A stretch of 64,000 nucleotides of DNA from Frankia alni ACN14a (GCF_000058485.1 NC_008278.1:6628962-6692961); one strand, 5' to 3'; numbered from the stretch's first letter, positions 1 to 9,330 are shown. Numbers and translations: made by a program. Notes: generated by a model from the sequence alone, not told the origin.

Positions 1-164
1 CATGCGCGTGACAAAAATTGCGGTAGGCCCGAATCGCTTGAGCCGGTACACCCCGCCCACCCCCGGGCCCCGGTCCGGCCCGGCTACGACCATTCCCGGC
101 GGGGGATAAGCCGGAAAGATAACGACATATCATAATAATCCGGGCTGGGTTGCCTGGCACACTC

Positions 165-1298
165 TCACGCCGGCCCTCCCGTCGGCGTCCCCTTCCCACG
201 TGTCCCCGCCCTGGTGAGGGCGCCCCGCGCCCGGGCCAGCCCGGTGAACACGCCGTCGAGGCCGCCGACGATGTTGCCGCCCGCCCCCGCCACGGGGTCG
301 ACGACCAGCGGGCTCGTGCGCAGGACCGCCGTCGTCAGGTGGTCGTAGAGCGCCTCCCGGTAGGTGTACCGGGAGTGGAAGGCCTCGCCCGTCACCGCCG
401 CGAGCACCTCCAGCAGGCCGCAGGTCTTCAGGGCGTTGAACAGGCTGCGGTCGGGCACCTCGGCGTCGAGCAGCGCGGGCAGCGCCGGCAGGTCGAGCTC
501 CAGGCCGCCGAGAAGATCCGGGCCGTCGAGAAGGTAGCCGTCGGGCCGGGCGTCCCCGCGGGGCCGCAGCACGTGCACCGGGCCGTGCCCGGCGCCCGCC
601 CCCACGGCCCCCACGCGCGCGGAGTCCGTGATCACGCCCTTCTCGCCTGTGATCGTCGTGGTCCCCCGGGCCTGGTCGTATGGCTCGGTGATGCGACCGC
701 GCAGCCCGCGCCGCAGCCGGAAGTCGAAGCGCACGTCGGCGCCGGCCCGCCGTCGGGTGGCCACGGTGACGTGGTCGAAGTCGGCCAGCGACCGGATGAG
801 GGCGAGCCCGTGGTAGCGGTAGCCGGAGTGCGCGAGCTCCACCGAGCGCACCTCGCCGATCAGACCGTCGGCGACCGCGCGGCGGGCGAGGGTCCACTGC
901 GGGTAGTTCATGTAGTCCTCGGCCACGACCACCCGGGCGAACGACCGCAGGGTCGCCATCGCCGGCAGGTGGGCGGCCTGCCCGAACACCGGGGTGTCCA
1001 GGACGACCGAGAGCTGCGGCGCCCGTTCGGCGAGGTCGCGCAGCACCGCGCGCACCGCGGTGGTGGAGACCGAGACGACGACCGTGTCGACCGCGTCGAG
1101 GACCTCGGCCGGGGAGCCCACCACCGGCACCCCCCACGGCGCCGCCGCGCGTTCGGCGTGCTCCCGGGTGCGCGACCACAGCCCGACGAGCTCGAACTGG
1201 TCGCGGCGCTGCGCGAACGCCGGCAGGAAGTTGTTCCGGATCCGTCGCCCGGACCCGATGATCAGGACCCGGCGCCGGCCCACCCCCGCGGCTGCCAT
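165..1298 (-). CDS. Gfo/Idh/MocA-family oxidoreductase
   Basis: Predicted NAD(P)-dependent sugar or cyclitol dehydrogenase of 377 residues. The N-terminus reads RVLIIGSGRR then N-x-LPAF, a Rossmann nucleotide-binding turn, and the body has the Gfo/Idh-like VVSVSTTAVR and VVAEDYMNY segments. I chose the ATG at 1298 because it overlaps the stop of the upstream dioxygenase gene as TGATG, which implies translational coupling; an upstream GTG at 1343 is also open. It is the last gene of the leftward polysaccharide run, so a role in making or modifying a nucleotide sugar or a side group is plausible. The substrate cannot be read from sequence. Confidence 0.8.
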   Translation of the reverse strand: MAAAGVGRRRVLIIGSGRRIRNNFLPAFAQRRDQFELVGLWSRTREHAERAAAPWGVPVVGSPAEVLDAVDTVVVSVSTTAVRAVLRDLAERAPQLSVVLDTPVFGQAAHLPAMATLRSFARVVVAEDYMNYPQWTLARRAVADGLIGEVRSVELAHSGYRYHGLALIRSLADFDHVTVATRRRAGADVRFDFRLRRGLRGRITEPYDQARGTTTITGEKGVITDSARVGAVGAGAGHGPVHVLRPRGDARPDGYLLDGPDLLGGLELDLPALPALLDAEVPDRSLFNALKTCGLLEVLAAVTGEAFHSRYTYREALYDHLTTAVLRTSPLVVDPVAGAGGNIVGGLDGVFTGLARARGALTRAGTRGKGTPTGGPA

Positions 1299-2164
1299 CA
1301 GCCGACCGGCAGCCGGTACTTGACCGCGCTGACGCGGTGCCACAGGGCGTCCGCGCGGCCGACCTCGACCACCGAGTTCGGCACCAGATCAGCCGCGGGC
1401 GGGGGCGGGGTCGCCGGATCCGCCGGCTGCGGAAGCTGGCGCGGCGCCGCCGGCCCGCCCCGCCCGACGCCGAGCAGGAAGCCGAGGTACTCGTCCGCCG
1501 GGTTGACGGCCGTGCGGGCCCGGGCGAACTCGGGCAGCTCGATCCGGTCGTTCGGCAGCGACGTGGCCTGGATCGAGAGCTTGAGCACGCGCCGGCGGAC
1601 GGGGCTGAGGTTCGGCGTCGCGCGGTGGTAGAAGGAGCGGTTCCACACGAAGGCGGTGCCGGCCTGGCCCTGCACCACGACCGAGCGGTTGCCGGCCGCG
1701 ATGGCCTGCGCCGGCGGCAGCGTCCTGAGTTCGAAGCCACCGGAGCCGCTCGCGACGTCGCTCAGGTAGACGAAGATGCTGATGTACTGGGGCGCCGCCG
1801 CCGGCTCGTACAGCCGGATGGTCTCGGTGTCCCGGTGCCAGCCGCCCAGGCGTCCCGCGTGGATGTGCGAGCGCTCCTGGTTCGCCGCGGTCTCGTAGAC
1901 GTGGCAGTGGTAGAGCACCGCGTCGGGGATCAGCGCACGGATCGCCCGGCGCAGCGGCGTGGAGAACACCTCCTCGGCGATCCCGAGCGCCACGAGCCGG
2001 TCCGCGCCGACGTAGGCCCGCGCCTGATCCGCCTTCTCGGCGAACTCGCGGTCGAGGATCTCGTTCCACCGCGCCACGGTCTGCGGCGGGTAGAGATCGG
2101 GGACCGAGAAAATGCCCGCGGTCCGCAGTCGGGCGCGGTAGTCCGCAGCCTGCCCCGTATTCAC
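1298..2164 (-). CDS. Phytanoyl-CoA dioxygenase (PhyH)-family protein
   Basis: Fe(II)/2-oxoglutarate-dependent dioxygenase of 288 residues. The metal site is visible as WHRDTE (H-x-D) near residue 115 and a distal His in FYHRATPN, followed by an Arg-rich SPVRRRVLKLS stretch where the 2-oxoglutarate-binding Arg normally lies. The last 70 residues contain a Pro/Ala-rich linker. The stop overlaps the start of the Gfo/Idh gene (TGATG). Within a surface-polysaccharide locus it could hydroxylate a lipid carrier, acyl group or sugar; that is inference. An upstream AGGAGG-like box (ATCCTCCTTC on the plus strand) supports the ATG at 2164. Confidence 0.82.
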   Translation of the reverse strand: MNTGQAADYRARLRTAGIFSVPDLYPPQTVARWNEILDREFAEKADQARAYVGADRLVALGIAEEVFSTPLRRAIRALIPDAVLYHCHVYETAANQERSHIHAGRLGGWHRDTETIRLYEPAAAPQYISIFVYLSDVASGSGGFELRTLPPAQAIAAGNRSVVVQGQAGTAFVWNRSFYHRATPNLSPVRRRVLKLSIQATSLPNDRIELPEFARARTAVNPADEYLGFLLGVGRGGPAAPRQLPQPADPATPPPPAADLVPNSVVEVGRADALWHRVSAVKYRLPVG

Positions 2165-2203
2165 ACCATCCTCCTTCTACGTCGTTCCCGGGTCGTCATC
2201 GAG

Positions 2204-2270
2204 TCATGGGGACATGGAACAAACATGGGACATGGAACAAACATGGAACATGGGACATGGGACGTGGGGA
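2204..2270. repeat. Short direct repeats built on ACATGG
   Basis: About 65 bases in which an 18-base unit, acatggaacaaacatggg, is present nearly twice and then decays into shorter CATGG steps. It lies between the end of the FAD oxidoreductase gene and the start of the dioxygenase gene and is not in a supported coding frame. It separates two genes of the same run, so it may be only replication slippage or could affect transcript processing. Confidence 0.75.
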
Positions 2271-2298
2271 ATCGTCGGTACATTCCGGGAAACGGCTG

Positions 2299-3963
2299 TC
2301 ATGCCGCGGCCGCCGGCAGCGGCAGGCGCAGCCGCTGCAGGGCCGCCCGGATCTCGGGGTAGGCGACGTCCTGGACGGCCACCCCGCGGCGGATTCCCGT
2401 ACCCGCGGCGATGGCCGCCACCTGGCCGAGCATCATGAGCACCGGCTCCATCCGCAGCGAGGACCAGGCCACGTGGGAGGAGGAGACGCAGACCGGCACG
2501 ACCAGGTTCACGCACTCCTGGCGCCGCGGCAGGATCGAGCGCAGCGACACCGTCCACGGGCCGGGCACGGGGACGTCCACGCCGCCCTCGTTGACGAGGC
2601 AGTTGTTCGCCACGACCCGCTGCACGGCGTGCGAGTCGACCTTGAACGACGCGTAGGCGATCGGGTCGGGGCAGCGGCGGGTGCCCGACGCGTCGGCCTC
2701 CGTCGCGACGTAGTCGCTGACCATCCGCCTGGCCTCGCGCACGTAGAGCTGGCGCGGCCAGTTGTCGCTGTCCACGAACTCGTCGGCGGCGAGGCCGAGG
2801 GAACGGGCCTGGGTGCGCTGCCAGGCCGGCACGGCGGGATCGTTCGCGAGGAACCAGAGCAGGCCCTGCTGGTAGGCGAGGTGATCCTGGTAGATCTGCT
2901 CGCGGCGCGCGTAGTCCGCGGTCGCCCAGTTCGCCGAGCCGCCCACCAGGTTGGTGGAGACCGGGCCGCTGTTGTTGAGGTCGTACTTCCGCCCGGGCAG
3001 CTCGACCAGGAAGGACATCACGTTGCGGTTCCCGGCAGCCAGGTAGCGCCGGTGCAGCTCGTACCGCTCGGGGTCGTAGGCCGCCGGCTTCGGGAACGGC
3101 CGCGCGTTCGACCCGGCGTGGGCCAGGCAGAGCCGGAAACAGAAGTCCATCCCGAGCGGACTCTGCTGCCCCGTCGTCCCCAGCCCGTTCGCCGAGACGT
3201 CGGGCAGCAGGCCGCTGGTCGGATCGCCGTCGCGGCGGTAGGGGCTGACGCAGGACAGGAAGGTCGAGCCGGCCGGGCGGTTCTGCACGCCGTTGAGGGT
3301 CTCGCCGTACTCGCCGTTGGACTCCCGCCCGGTCACGAAGGCGACGCGCGCCGCGGCCAGCAGGTCACCCTCGTAGCTGGCGTCCACGAAGGCGTTCGCC
3401 CGGTGGGTGCCGCCGCCGTCGGTGTTGATCCAGCGGATCCTGTTTCCGCTGAGCACGACCTCGGCGAGCCGCTGACGGGTCAGGACCCGCACGCCCGCCT
3501 TCTTCAGGACCGCGACGAAGACGTCGCGGGCGACGTGCGGCTCGAAGTTGTACACCGGCCCGGTCGAACGGTAGTGCTCGCCGATCGCGGCGAAGATCTC
3601 CCGGGCGAATCCGCCGATGGTCGACGTGTAGCCGGTGTCCGTGGCGGACAGGCCGCCCGACATCATCCCGCCGATCTCGTCGTCGAAGGCCAGCAGCGTG
3701 GTGCGCAGGCCCATCCGCCGGGCCTGCACGGCCGCGGCGATCCCCGCCGGCGTCGCACCGTAGACGCACAGGTCGGCGTCCGTGCGGGGCGCCTGACCGT
3801 TGTCGACCGGGCCGAGGTAGTGCGCCGGGGAGTCCGCGTGGTCATCGCCGCATCCCGCCAGCGCCAGGGCCCCGGCCGCGCCCAGTCCCAGCAGGAGGAT
3901 CTCCCGCCGGCTGCGGCCACGCCCACTCGTCGTCGACCCCCCCGGCCGCCGGGTCTCACCCAT
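2299..3963 (-). CDS. Tat-exported FAD-dependent oxidoreductase, lipoprotein
   Basis: A 554-residue flavoprotein of the FAD_oxidored type. Residues 1-45 hold a twin-arginine signal (SRREILLLG), a hydrophobic core and a lipobox LAGC, so it should be folded in the cytoplasm, exported by Tat and lipid-anchored outside. The FAD-binding region follows: DLCVYGATPAGIAAA, then GGMMSGGL, a loose form of the dinucleotide-binding glycine motif. It overlaps the small membrane-protein gene upstream by 8 bases. An exported redox enzyme in a polysaccharide locus could oxidise the polymer or a lipid-linked precursor; the substrate is unknown. Confidence 0.82.
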   Translation of the reverse strand: MGETRRPGGSTTSGRGRSRREILLLGLGAAGALALAGCGDDHADSPAHYLGPVDNGQAPRTDADLCVYGATPAGIAAAVQARRMGLRTTLLAFDDEIGGMMSGGLSATDTGYTSTIGGFAREIFAAIGEHYRSTGPVYNFEPHVARDVFVAVLKKAGVRVLTRQRLAEVVLSGNRIRWINTDGGGTHRANAFVDASYEGDLLAAARVAFVTGRESNGEYGETLNGVQNRPAGSTFLSCVSPYRRDGDPTSGLLPDVSANGLGTTGQQSPLGMDFCFRLCLAHAGSNARPFPKPAAYDPERYELHRRYLAAGNRNVMSFLVELPGRKYDLNNSGPVSTNLVGGSANWATADYARREQIYQDHLAYQQGLLWFLANDPAVPAWQRTQARSLGLAADEFVDSDNWPRQLYVREARRMVSDYVATEADASGTRRCPDPIAYASFKVDSHAVQRVVANNCLVNEGGVDVPVPGPWTVSLRSILPRRQECVNLVVPVCVSSSHVAWSSLRMEPVLMMLGQVAAIAAGTGIRRGVAVQDVAYPEIRAALQRLRLPLPAAAA

Positions 3964-4150
3964 GTGACACCCGCACCCAGCAGGCGGCGAAGGCCGCCAC
4001 GGCGACCACCGGGAGACCGACGTTCATCAGCCGGCCGACCCCCCGGGCACGGGAGGACCGCGCCTCGCGCAGCAGATCCACACCGATCGCGAGACCCGCC
4101 GCCAGGCAGACGAGCACCAGCCCGATCCGAATCACGTTGTGCTGGTCCAT
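3956..4150 (-). CDS. Small membrane protein, 64 residues
   Basis: Two predicted membrane helices (roughly residues 9-25 and 42-58) separated by a short basic loop (REARSSRARG). I placed the start at 4150 because GGGAGG sits 4 bases upstream on the minus strand; the longer open frame would run into the upstream gene. It overlaps the FAD lipoprotein gene by 8 bases and so is probably co-translated with it. No family is recognised. It may be a partner or anchor for its neighbours. Confidence 0.6.
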   Translation of the reverse strand: MDQHNVIRIGLVLVCLAAGLAIGVDLLREARSSRARGVGRLMNVGLPVVAVAAFAACWVRVSHG

Positions 4151-4160
4151 CGACCCTCCC

Positions 4161-6233
4161 TCATCCTTCCTGGTCCACCGAGAGCACCGGGCGGGTCGAC
4201 GCGTCCACACGCGATGTCCGAAGTTCGCCGTCCACCTCGCGCGCAAGAATGATCGCGTCCGGACTGTTCCGGATGCGGTGGTATCCGGCGGACCGTTCCA
4301 GAGAGGCCGCGTCGGCCGCCGCCCACTTCTCGGGGCGGGATTCCGACTCCCGGCCGTACGCGTCCTGCGCCCGCGTGATCAGAATGTAGTCGGGCTTCAA
4401 CTGCAGAGCGCACTGATACGGATCGACGACCGGTTTGCACTTGCTCTCCAGATTTATCAACGACACCCGGCCGAGATCGTCGTTCTGTCCCGGGAAGAAG
4501 CCGTTGAGAACGCCGATGGTACTGCCCGTGGGAGCCAGGTCGTAGAGCTCCTGGGTGGCCGCGACCTCCTCGTGGGAGAACCAGACGAACTCCTCGTTGC
4601 CGCCCCGGCAGACGAGCTGGACCGCGACCGCCCCGGTGCACACGACCAGCAGGAGCGCCGACAGGCGCCGGGAGAGCTCCGGCCGCGGCGGGCGAGCCCG
4701 CCGGATGCGCAGCTGAACGGTCTCCTCGCCGGAACCGGCCGTCCGGGCGCGCGGGCGCCGGCGGGCCAGACCGCCGCGGCGCCGCCCGCGGCGGACGAGC
4801 GCGCCGAAGTCGGGGTCGGGAGCGGGCAGGAAGGCCGCGGCGCACAGGGCGCACAGGAACGGCAGCGCGAACAGGTAGGCCCGCAGCAGCGCCTCGCCGC
4901 CGTAGGACTGCAACGCCAGCAGTCCGAACGGCGCAATGGCCGCGGCCTGCGCCACCGCGCCGAGCCGCCAGCGCCGCCGTCGCAGCGAGCCGATCGCGGC
5001 GCCGGCGAAGAGCACCCCGACCACCACGATGCGCAGGAACGCGATCCGCAGGTGGGTCGGCGAGCCCTGCACCCGGTTCGACAGGGTCTGGTTGACCGTC
5101 CCACCGACCCCGCCCACGTCGCCGGTGACGACCGACAGGTGGCCGCTCCAGAAGTCGACCGCACCGAACGTGAAGTAGCCGACGAACAGGATCGGCACCA
5201 GCAGGACGAGCCCCCGCCCGCGCAGCCGGCCGGTGAGCAGCAGGCTCACGAGCAGCAGCGTCAGCAGCGGCGGGGAGAGCTGATGGCTGGCCACGACGGC
5301 GAAGGCGAGGACGGCCGCGCACCCCAGCAACGCCATCTGCTGGCGCGGCCCGAGGGCTGGCGGGGGCGGGTCGAGCAGCGCGCGCAGCCGATCGCGCCGC
5401 CCGCGCACGCCGCCGCCCGTGGACCCGCCGACCACGGGCGCGCGCCGTCCGCTCGTGCGCAACGCGATCACGAGTACCACCAGGGACAGCAGGTACGCCG
5501 CCCCCTGCGGGGAGAGGTATTCCTGGTCCGCCCAGTCGGCGCAGAGGAACAGCCACAGCGCGAGCCAGGTCGCCCGGCGGCTCAGCCCGAGCTCGCGGAA
5601 GATCATCGCGAGGCAGGGCAGGTAGGCGAGCATGAACACCACGGAGGCGTAGAGCAGCAGGTGGCTGGCGTCGCCGACGCCGGCGGTGTTCATCAGCACG
5701 GCGACGCCGGCGAAGAACCCCGGCCAGGAGAACCGTGCGTCGTAGTGGTGGAGCACGGTGCCGTTGTCGTGGATGTAGTTGATGAAGCCCGCGTGCCGCC
5801 ACGAGGTGGGCAGCCGGGAGGTCTGCTCGACGACGGGGGACACCCCGTAGATCGCCACCACCAGCGCGCAGGTCGCGGACGCCAGCAGCCAGGTCCGCGG
5901 GCGCGCGGCGCCGAGCTCCCAGACGAAGGCGGCGGCGAGCGCCACGATGCCGGCCGCGTACCGCCAGTCGAGGGCGTCGACGATGCCGAGCGCGCCGATC
6001 CGGTGCGGATCCGCGGCGGCCATCGCCCAGCCGATGAGCACGGCGGCCACGGCGAGCAGCGCCACCGGCGCGGGACCGCGCGTCTGCCCGGGGGCCGCCG
6101 ACGCGGTCCGGCCCGCCGCGGCGTCGCGGTCGGTGCCGACGGCTTCCGCCCGCTCCCCCGCTTCCTTCCCCGGCCGCGTGTACGCATCCGTCGTCACGAG
6201 GGACCCACCCCGCCACCGCGGGCATCGGGACAC
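4161..6233 (-). CDS. Multi-spanning membrane protein, GT-C glycosyltransferase-like
   Basis: About 690 residues with many hydrophobic helices. After the first helices it carries NYIHDNGTVLHHYDARFSWPGFF, matching in layout the YILAHHSLDGNVDIYQRWPGFF region of the paralogue at 6723-9218; both then have W-x(2-3)-Q-x-Y-x-(S/A)-PQG and a VVSHQL/VASHQL helix. This layout fits lipid-phosphate-sugar-using GT-C enzymes, but the catalytic acid cannot be assigned with certainty. The start is either GTG 6233 (7 bases after the preceding stop) or GTG 6197. The C-terminal third looks extracytoplasmic. Confidence 0.68.
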   Translation of the reverse strand: MSRCPRWRGGSLVTTDAYTRPGKEAGERAEAVGTDRDAAAGRTASAAPGQTRGPAPVALLAVAAVLIGWAMAAADPHRIGALGIVDALDWRYAAGIVALAAAFVWELGAARPRTWLLASATCALVVAIYGVSPVVEQTSRLPTSWRHAGFINYIHDNGTVLHHYDARFSWPGFFAGVAVLMNTAGVGDASHLLLYASVVFMLAYLPCLAMIFRELGLSRRATWLALWLFLCADWADQEYLSPQGAAYLLSLVVLVIALRTSGRRAPVVGGSTGGGVRGRRDRLRALLDPPPPALGPRQQMALLGCAAVLAFAVVASHQLSPPLLTLLLVSLLLTGRLRGRGLVLLVPILFVGYFTFGAVDFWSGHLSVVTGDVGGVGGTVNQTLSNRVQGSPTHLRIAFLRIVVVGVLFAGAAIGSLRRRRWRLGAVAQAAAIAPFGLLALQSYGGEALLRAYLFALPFLCALCAAAFLPAPDPDFGALVRRGRRRGGLARRRPRARTAGSGEETVQLRIRRARPPRPELSRRLSALLLVVCTGAVAVQLVCRGGNEEFVWFSHEEVAATQELYDLAPTGSTIGVLNGFFPGQNDDLGRVSLINLESKCKPVVDPYQCALQLKPDYILITRAQDAYGRESESRPEKWAAADAASLERSAGYHRIRNSPDAIILAREVDGELRTSRVDASTRPVLSVDQEG

Positions 6234-6240
6234 GCCGCGA

Positions 6241-6723
6241 TCACGCTCCGCTCCCCCGCAGGCCGTCCCGCACCGCGCCGTCCCGCACCGAGCCGGCCCG
6301 CCGCGAGCCCGACCGCCGCGCGCTCGCCCGCTCCGAGTCCGACCGATCCCGGCCCGACCGCTGCGAGCCCGGCCGCGCCGCCGACCGACGTCCCCGCCAG
6401 AGGTCGACGGCCAGCGCCGCCAGCGAGACGAGCGCGAGGACGACGACCAACGCGAGGGGATGCCACGCGTCGGACCACAGCATGAGCTGGGCGCCGGCGA
6501 TGGTCAGCGCGATGGACAGCGCGCCGCCCGCGCAGCCGATCAGGACCGGGCTGTCCAGCCGGGCGAGCAGGAGCAGCGGGACGCCGGGAATCGTCACGTG
6601 GAAGGCGAGCGCCAGCACGACCCGCATCGCTCCCCCGGTGTCCGCCGCCTCCAGCAGGGGGACGATCACGCTGAGCAGCCCCAGGGCGCTCACCCGGAGC
6701 GTCACCGCACGCCAGGGGGTCAT
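6241..6723 (-). CDS. Membrane protein resembling the N-terminal domain of its neighbour
   Basis: A 160-residue protein with about four membrane helices and a basic, Arg/Ser-rich tail. Its hydrophobic part aligns by eye with residues 5-100 of the 831-residue protein just upstream: both have V-x-LGL-I-x-V-PL, a P-G-x-(P/A)-x-L turn, and W-HP(D/L)A-VV-VL. With the gene that follows it seems to be a two-gene version of the larger single-chain protein. Its start overlaps the previous stop as TGATG, and the next gene begins within 7 bases of its end. Confidence 0.65.
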   Translation of the reverse strand: MTPWRAVTLRVSALGLLSVIVPLLEAADTGGAMRVVLALAFHVTIPGVPLLLLARLDSPVLIGCAGGALSIALTIAGAQLMLWSDAWHPLALVVVLALVSLAALAVDLWRGRRSAARPGSQRSGRDRSDSERASARRSGSRRAGSVRDGAVRDGLRGSGA

Positions 6724-9218
6724 CAGGGCCGCCCCAGCGACGCGGTGGCCGCGGCCGGCCCGCTCGTGACGACGGCGTCCGTCGCACGAGAGGGAGCCGG
6801 CGTCAACCGGACGTTCTTCGCCACACCGACCGCGTCCGACCCGACCGCGTCCGGCACACCGACCGCGCCGACCGCGCCGGCGTCGGCCAGGGCGTAGATG
6901 CGCGTGTCGGCGTTGTGGTACCAGAGCCGGAACGAGGGCGACCGGGCCACGGCCGCCTCCAGCCGCCCGAGCGCGCCGGCCGGTGCGAGCTGGAACGTCC
7001 GGACGTAGGCATCCCCGCTGTCGGCAAAGGCGAGGTATCCGCGACTGGAGTACTTCCTGATCTCCGACACCACGGTGCTCACGTCCGCCGGACCCAGATC
7101 ACGCCCCCGCAGGTCCGGATTAAGCAGCATATTCGGTTCGTCACCGTTCTTCATGTGGATGAACTCGTCATAGTTGGGCCCGTAGCTACGGGGAAAGTTG
7201 GGGGCGGCGCACATGAGCACGGAGCCCGACAGCGCGTGCCCGTAGAAGTAGTCGCTCGCCGCCACGGTGCCGGCCGGCATGTAGTTGAGTTCCTCCTGGC
7301 CGAAGAAGGCGGGCAGAAAGGCTCCCGTGCAGGCCAGGGCCACCACCCCGACCCGCCGTGCCCGCACCACCGGCAGGACCGGCTGGACCGGCGTGACCGG
7401 CATCACCGACACCGCCGAATCCGCCCGCCTCGCCCGCCTCGCCGCCGGTCTCGCCGGCACCGGCCGCGGCTCGCTCCGGACCATGCCGCTGGCGATGGCC
7501 ACCGCCGCCCAGGGCAGCGAGAACAGGTAGACCCGGAAGATCGCCTCGCCCCCGTAGTCCTGCCCGAGGACCAGGATCGCGGGCGAGACGAACAGCAGGC
7601 CGAGCACGCCGGCCCCCGGCCGCCGGCGCAGCCGGCCGCGCACGACCGCCGCGGCGGCCAGCAGCCAGACAAGCATCGACAGCGCGGTACCGGCCCGTGC
7701 GTGCAGTACCTTCCCCGGTAGCGGCGTCGCGCCGTACGGGTCGACCCGCCGCAGGTTCTGCAGGGGATCGGGCGAGGAGGCGACCCCGAAGTGGCTGGTG
7801 ATGTAGTGCAGGTTCGGGATCAGGAAGGCGACGGCTAGCGCCGCCATCAGGACGACGAGCAGCCACGGCCGCACCAGGCCGGAGGCGACGAGCACCACCA
7901 CGCTGACCACGATCAGGTACGGGGTGAGCTGGTGGGAGACCACCACGGCGGCCTGCAGCAGCACCGCGACGGCGATCGCCCAGCGGCGCAGCGTGGTCGC
8001 GTCGGCGACGGCCGTCGCCCCTCGCCCCGGGGGCCGGCAGAACTCGACGAGTAGACAGTAGATCGCCAGGGCGAGGGTGAGCGCGAGGCCCTGGGGTGCG
8101 AAGTAGCTCTGCCCGACCCAGTTGCCCGCGACGAACACGAGCGCGGCCACCCAGCCGAGACTCACCGAACGCAGGTACGACCGGCCCAGGCACGACACCA
8201 GCAGCGCGGAGACGGAGACGAAGAAGACCTCCGCCCACTGCGCGAACACCAGCGGATCCGTCGTCCGGGTCAGCCCCGAGAGGAAGGCGGCCACGGCGAA
8301 GAAACCGGGCCACCGCTGGTAGATGTCGACGTTTCCGTCGAGGGAGTGGTGCGCCAGGATGTAGCGCGTCACGCCGACGTAGTTGTACACCCAGGAGTAA
8401 TGCGGCACGGAATACACCAGCGGAGCCGTGCCGAAGAGCACGAACACGATCCCGAAGAGGTATCCGGCCGCCGCCGCCCGGTTGACCACGGGCCGGGTCA
8501 GCACGGCGACCGCGCCCGCCAGCAGCAGCGCGAGCGCCAGATACCAGGTCGCCGGGAGCACGGTCAGCATGCCGTACTGCCCCATCCGCCCCGGATCCAC
8601 CCGCCCGACGCTGACCGCGAACAGGACCGCGGCGAGGACGCCGGGAGCCACGAGCAGCCCCACGGCGGCGACCCGCGGCCGCGGCGATCCCGCGCGCCCC
8701 TCGGCCTCGACGCCACCGGTGCGGCGCGCGATGGGTGCGGTGTGCACCCCGGCGTCGCCCCGTGCGAGGGGTGCGGTGGGGGCACCGACGCCGCCGCGCG
8801 GGATGTACGCGGTTGGGGCGGCATCGGTCGGGACGGCATCGGTGAGAGCACCCGCGACGGGCTGGCGCGCCTCGCCGCTCGCGGGTGCGGACCGGGATCG
8901 TCGCGCGTTGACCACGATGATCGCCACCGACAGCACGACCAGCACGGCGGCCACCGCGTCCGGATGCCAGATCCGCAGCCACAGCAGCACGCACAGCACG
9001 ACGGCCTCGACGGCGAGGCTGACGCACACCGCCAGGCCGGCCCAGAGCGCCTTATCCCTGATCGCCACGAAGCTGAGAACGGCCGCACCCGGCAGGAGCA
9101 GGACCGCCGGGAGGATCACGACGGCCCGCAGGCCGCCGGGAGCATCCAGCGGCAGCACCACGAGACAGATCAGTCCCAGGCCGACCGCCAGGCGGGCGCG
9201 AACTCCGCTCATCTGCAC
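6723..9218 (-). CDS. Large multi-spanning membrane protein, GT-C glycosyltransferase-like
   Basis: An 831-residue polytopic protein. Residues 1-105 form an N-terminal helix bundle, a Pro/Thr-rich linker with repeated API/APLAR motifs follows (about 110-165), then the main membrane domain with DIYQRWPGFF, NWVGQSYFAPQG and VVSHQLTPYL, and a C-terminal extracytoplasmic portion. It is a paralogue of the 6241-6723 and 4161-6233 pair. Start GTG 9218 has GGAGA about 9 bases upstream; ATG 9212 is an alternative. Likely role: adding sugars to a lipid-linked glycan on the outer face of the membrane (inferred from fold and context). Confidence 0.7.
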   Translation of the reverse strand: MQMSGVRARLAVGLGLICLVVLPLDAPGGLRAVVILPAVLLLPGAAVLSFVAIRDKALWAGLAVCVSLAVEAVVLCVLLWLRIWHPDAVAAVLVVLSVAIIVVNARRSRSAPASGEARQPVAGALTDAVPTDAAPTAYIPRGGVGAPTAPLARGDAGVHTAPIARRTGGVEAEGRAGSPRPRVAAVGLLVAPGVLAAVLFAVSVGRVDPGRMGQYGMLTVLPATWYLALALLLAGAVAVLTRPVVNRAAAAGYLFGIVFVLFGTAPLVYSVPHYSWVYNYVGVTRYILAHHSLDGNVDIYQRWPGFFAVAAFLSGLTRTTDPLVFAQWAEVFFVSVSALLVSCLGRSYLRSVSLGWVAALVFVAGNWVGQSYFAPQGLALTLALAIYCLLVEFCRPPGRGATAVADATTLRRWAIAVAVLLQAAVVVSHQLTPYLIVVSVVVLVASGLVRPWLLVVLMAALAVAFLIPNLHYITSHFGVASSPDPLQNLRRVDPYGATPLPGKVLHARAGTALSMLVWLLAAAAVVRGRLRRRPGAGVLGLLFVSPAILVLGQDYGGEAIFRVYLFSLPWAAVAIASGMVRSEPRPVPARPAARRARRADSAVSVMPVTPVQPVLPVVRARRVGVVALACTGAFLPAFFGQEELNYMPAGTVAASDYFYGHALSGSVLMCAAPNFPRSYGPNYDEFIHMKNGDEPNMLLNPDLRGRDLGPADVSTVVSEIRKYSSRGYLAFADSGDAYVRTFQLAPAGALGRLEAAVARSPSFRLWYHNADTRIYALADAGAVGAVGVPDAVGSDAVGVAKNVRLTPAPSRATDAVVTSGPAAATASLGRP

Positions 9219-9330
9219 GTGAACCTGTCTCCGCTGGGTGGATGCCGGGGGAAGCCGGGGGGATGCCGGGTGGACGTCACTGGCGGGATGGACACGCCGA
9301 CGCCGGTGAGGGTCGGGGCGCGCCCGGCGC

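Noticed and set aside
1-164. Possible gene at the left edge
   Set aside because: The stretch is downstream of the Gfo/Idh stop, contains an AT-rich piece (about 115-140) and no supported frame.
130-1740. Long open frame opposite or across the Gfo/Idh and PhyH genes
   Set aside because: Codon use is Arg/Pro-rich and random-looking, with no domain; the two overlapping genes with conserved motifs explain the region.
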